A DNA stretch of 53,409 nucleotides from Acrocarpospora corrugata (lineage in GTDB: Bacteria; Actinomycetota; Actinomycetes; Streptosporangiales; Streptosporangiaceae). Under the pieces are notes generated by a model. The model was not told the origin of the DNA, searched no databases, and worked only from the letters and a program-made list of their open reading frames with translations. Positions within the stretch are counted from its first letter, which is position 1; every line of letters starts with the position of its first letter. The DNA lies in the NCBI RefSeq assembly GCF_009687845.1, contig NZ_BLAD01000037.1:173987-227395 (forward strand). Direction: 5' to 3'. This document shows positions 51,880 to 53,409 of the stretch, piece by piece. A program made the position numbers and the translations under genes.

Positions 51880-51906
51880 GCGGACGCCGGGGAGTGGCGT
51901 CCGCGT
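51880..51906 (-). terminator. intercistronic hairpin between aroF-type and MFS genes
   Basis: CGCGGACGCC and GGCGTCCGCG form a perfect 10-bp stem with a 7-base loop, 8 bases after the DAHP synthase stop and 20 bases before the exporter start. Probably a partial terminator or mRNA-stabilising end inside the operon. Confidence 0.6.
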
Positions 51907-51914
51907 GTCGAGTC

Positions 51915-52973
51915 TCAAGCGCCGACAGGCACCCGGGGTGCGTGCCCGGCCAGCGTCAACGGGGAGATCGCGGGGATTCTGTTCATCAGCGGGGCGAAGG
52001 AGGTCAGCGTCCCGGCCAGCTCGCGGAGATCGTCGCGGACCAGCGCCTGCGCGCCGTCGCAGAGCGCGCGCTCCGGCCGCGGGTGCACGTCCACGATGAT
52101 CCCGTCCGCGCCGACCGCGATGGCCGCCCGGGACAGCGGCAGCACCAGGTCGCGGTGGCCGCCGGAGTGCGAGGGATCCACCAGCACCGGCAGGTGGGAC
52201 AGCCGCTGCGCGACCGGCACCGCCGAGATGTCCAGGGTGTTCCTGGTGGCCGTCTCGAACGTCCTGATGCCGCGCTCGCACAGCACCACCCGCAGGTTGC
52301 CCTGCTGGGCGATGTACTCGGCCGACAGCAGCCAGTCCTCGATCGTGGCGCTCATGCCCCGCTTGAGCAGCACCGGGCGGCCCGACCTGCCGACCGCGCG
52401 CAGCAGCGTGAAGTTCTGCGCGTTGCGGGCGCCGACCTGCAGCATGTCGGCGTAGGAGGCGACCAGTTCGACGTCCCTGGCGTCCACCACCTCGGTGACC
52501 ACCGGCATCCCGGTCTCCGCGCCGACCTCGGCCAGGATCTTCAGCCCGGCCTCGCCGAGCCCCTGGAACGCGTACGGCGAGGTGCGCGGCTTGAACGCGC
52601 CGCCGCGCAGCAGCACCGCGCCGGCCTCCCTGGCCATCTGGGCGGCCTCCAGGGTCTGCTGCGGCGACTCCACCGCGCACGGCCCGGCGATCAGCGTCAG
52701 CGTGCCAGGGCCGATCGGCACCGGGCCGACCCAGACGGTGGACCGCTCCGCGTGCCCCTCCCGGCTCACCAGCTTGTACGGCGCGGACACCCGCCGCACC
52801 TCGTCCACCCCGCGCAGCTCCAGCGAGCCGACCTGGTCGACCGCCCCGGCGAGCGCGATGACGACCCGGCTGACACCCTGGCTGACAAAGGCTTCGCAAC
52901 CGCGCGCGGTCACGGTGTCGACGACGGAGGCGATGTCCTCGGCAGTGGCCCCAGGCCGCATCGAGATGATCAT
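51915..52973 (-). CDS. aroF: DAHP synthase, T. maritima-type (class I beta, with N-terminal regulatory domain)
   Basis: ATG giving MIISMRPGATAEDI, coupled by ATGA to the upstream gene; 352 residues. The N-terminal ferredoxin/ACT-like domain (about 1-75) ends in VSAPYKLVSREGH, which in T. maritima binds Tyr or Phe for feedback. The TIM barrel has LIAGPCAVESPQQT, GGAFKPRTSPYAFQGLGE, VGARNAQNFTLLRAVGRSGR, VLLKRGMSATIEDWLLSAEY, LCERGIRTFETATRNTLDIS and PVLVDPSHSGGHRDLVLPLS, i.e. the metal- and PEP-binding residues are all present. It makes DAHP from PEP and erythrose-4-phosphate. Actinomycetes usually rely on the unrelated class II enzyme for amino acids, so this copy may feed a special aromatic product. 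Confidence 0.93.
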   Translation of the reverse strand: MIISMRPGATAEDIASVVDTVTARGCEAFVSQGVSRVVIALAGAVDQVGSLELRGVDEVRRVSAPYKLVSREGHAERSTVWVGPVPIGPGTLTLIAGPCAVESPQQTLEAAQMAREAGAVLLRGGAFKPRTSPYAFQGLGEAGLKILAEVGAETGMPVVTEVVDARDVELVASYADMLQVGARNAQNFTLLRAVGRSGRPVLLKRGMSATIEDWLLSAEYIAQQGNLRVVLCERGIRTFETATRNTLDISAVPVAQRLSHLPVLVDPSHSGGHRDLVLPLSRAAIAVGADGIIVDVHPRPERALCDGAQALVRDDLRELAGTLTSFAPLMNRIPAISPLTLAGHAPRVPVGA

Positions 52974-53409
52974 CGCTGCGCCCGCCGCGCCGGGCCCGGC
53001 CACAGGACGCCGCCCTGGTTCTCGATGGCCGCCTCCAGGGCGGACATCAGCTGCATGGTCTGCTGCCTGAGCTCGCGGACCGCCGCCACCATGTCGGGGG
53101 ATAGCGAACCGCGGGACCGGTTCTCCAGGCCGGCCGCCGCGGTTCGCAGCTTCAGGTGCATCTCGTAGGCGATGTCGGCCTCCGCCACCGGCGCGGCCAG
53201 CATCTGCTGCATCGGCTGGCGGGGCTGCGGGATGGAGTGGCCGACCGCGGGGAGCACGTCGGTGTCGGCCTCCTCGGCGGGCAGCCACCCTTGCCATGGC
53301 TGCACCCCCACCGGCATCGGGCGGGCGTGCCGGCCCTGGACCGGGCGCTGGCCGGTGACCGCCTCGGGGGGGTCGTCCGCGTAGGGGTCGGGGGCCGGGG
53401 GAGTGGGGT
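52970..53409 (-). CDS. Pro-rich protein with helical C-terminus, partial at the right edge
   Basis: The frame stays open to the window edge, so the real start may lie outside; an ATG at 53317 (MPVGVQPWQGW) is possible. Upstream residues are Pro/Asp-rich (PAPDPYADDPPEAVTGQRP). The C-terminal 70 residues are helical: ADIAYEMHLKLRTAAAGLEN and MVAAVRELRQQTMQLMSALE. Size and shape vaguely recall a chorismate mutase-like helix bundle, but no catalytic Arg/Lys set is evident. It overlaps the DAHP synthase start by 4 bases, so it is co-translated with that gene. Confidence 0.6.
   Translation of the reverse strand, partial: PTPPAPDPYADDPPEAVTGQRPVQGRHARPMPVGVQPWQGWLPAEEADTDVLPAVGHSIPQPRQPMQQMLAAPVAEADIAYEMHLKLRTAAAGLENRSRGSLSPDMVAAVRELRQQTMQLMSALEAAIENQGGVLWPGPARRAQR

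Noticed and set aside
52970-53409. Chorismate mutase at the right edge.
   Set aside because: Helical and of suitable size, but the catalytic Arg/Lys/Glu set of AroQ is not seen.
1-53409. Mobile element, prophage, CRISPR array, tRNA or att site that might explain the accessory left half.
   Set aside because: No transposase, integrase, phage gene, repeat array, cloverleaf or direct-repeat boundary could be found by eye.

Overview
This is high-GC (about 70%) actinomycete chromosome. GC-rich third codon positions, frequent GTG/TTG starts, LAL-type regulators, a CebR-type operator, glgC facing glgM, a B12 riboswitch in front of nrdAB and DUF5302/Rv1733c-like proteins together suggest a filamentous actinomycete, probably near Streptosporangiaceae (Nonomuraea, Microbispora and relatives). 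The family is an inference. I see no rRNA, tRNA, CRISPR array, transposase, phage gene or origin.

Left part (1-28.4 kb), accessory in character. It holds an epimerase tail, a frameshifted FG-GAP secreted protein, an intact LAL regulator, an SGNH hydrolase with a ricin-like tail, an ABC transporter whose permease has collapsed by deletion beside its PadR regulator, and a frameshifted membrane-anchored sugar-binding protein. At 8.9-20.1 kb a LacI regulator faces what looks like one operon: two very large secreted glycoside hydrolases (1576 and 1053 aa), a small secreted protein and a DUF916 (WxL-interacting-protein-like) membrane protein. The two hydrolases end in the same roughly 90-residue module. 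This resembles a cell-surface polysaccharide-degrading complex and is the best candidate here for an under-described system. Next come two divergent regulator/SDR pairs (TetR and HxlR), each with a long inverted repeat between the genes, a decayed LAL regulator, a ricin-type lectin, a sirtuin and a PQQ-type sugar dehydrogenase lipoprotein whose 3' ends collide.

Middle part (28.5-36 kb): an orphan histidine kinase, a VKOR-DsbA disulfide-forming pair, a GH12-FN3-CBM2 endoglucanase behind a perfect CebR palindrome, a GntR(YtrA)-ABC operon with a perfect palindrome upstream, and an orphan TctC-type binding lipoprotein.

Right part (36-53.4 kb), mostly housekeeping: a class I ribonucleotide reductase operon (nrdAB) preceded by two NrdR-like boxes 31 bp apart and a cobalamin riboswitch; glgC/glgM for alpha-glucan synthesis; a zinc alcohol dehydrogenase; an ABC exporter; small secreted proteins; a Nudix hydrolase with DUF5302. 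At the right edge is a minus-strand operon with a T. maritima-type DAHP synthase, an MFS exporter and a Rv2949c-like chorismate pyruvate-lyase, which reads as dedicated production and export of 4-hydroxybenzoate or a derivative.

The visible gene lesions all lie left of 28.4 kb. Three are one-base shifts in runs of four G/C, so sequencing error must be excluded before calling those genes dead. The deletions in the ABC permease and second LAL regulator are too large for that explanation.
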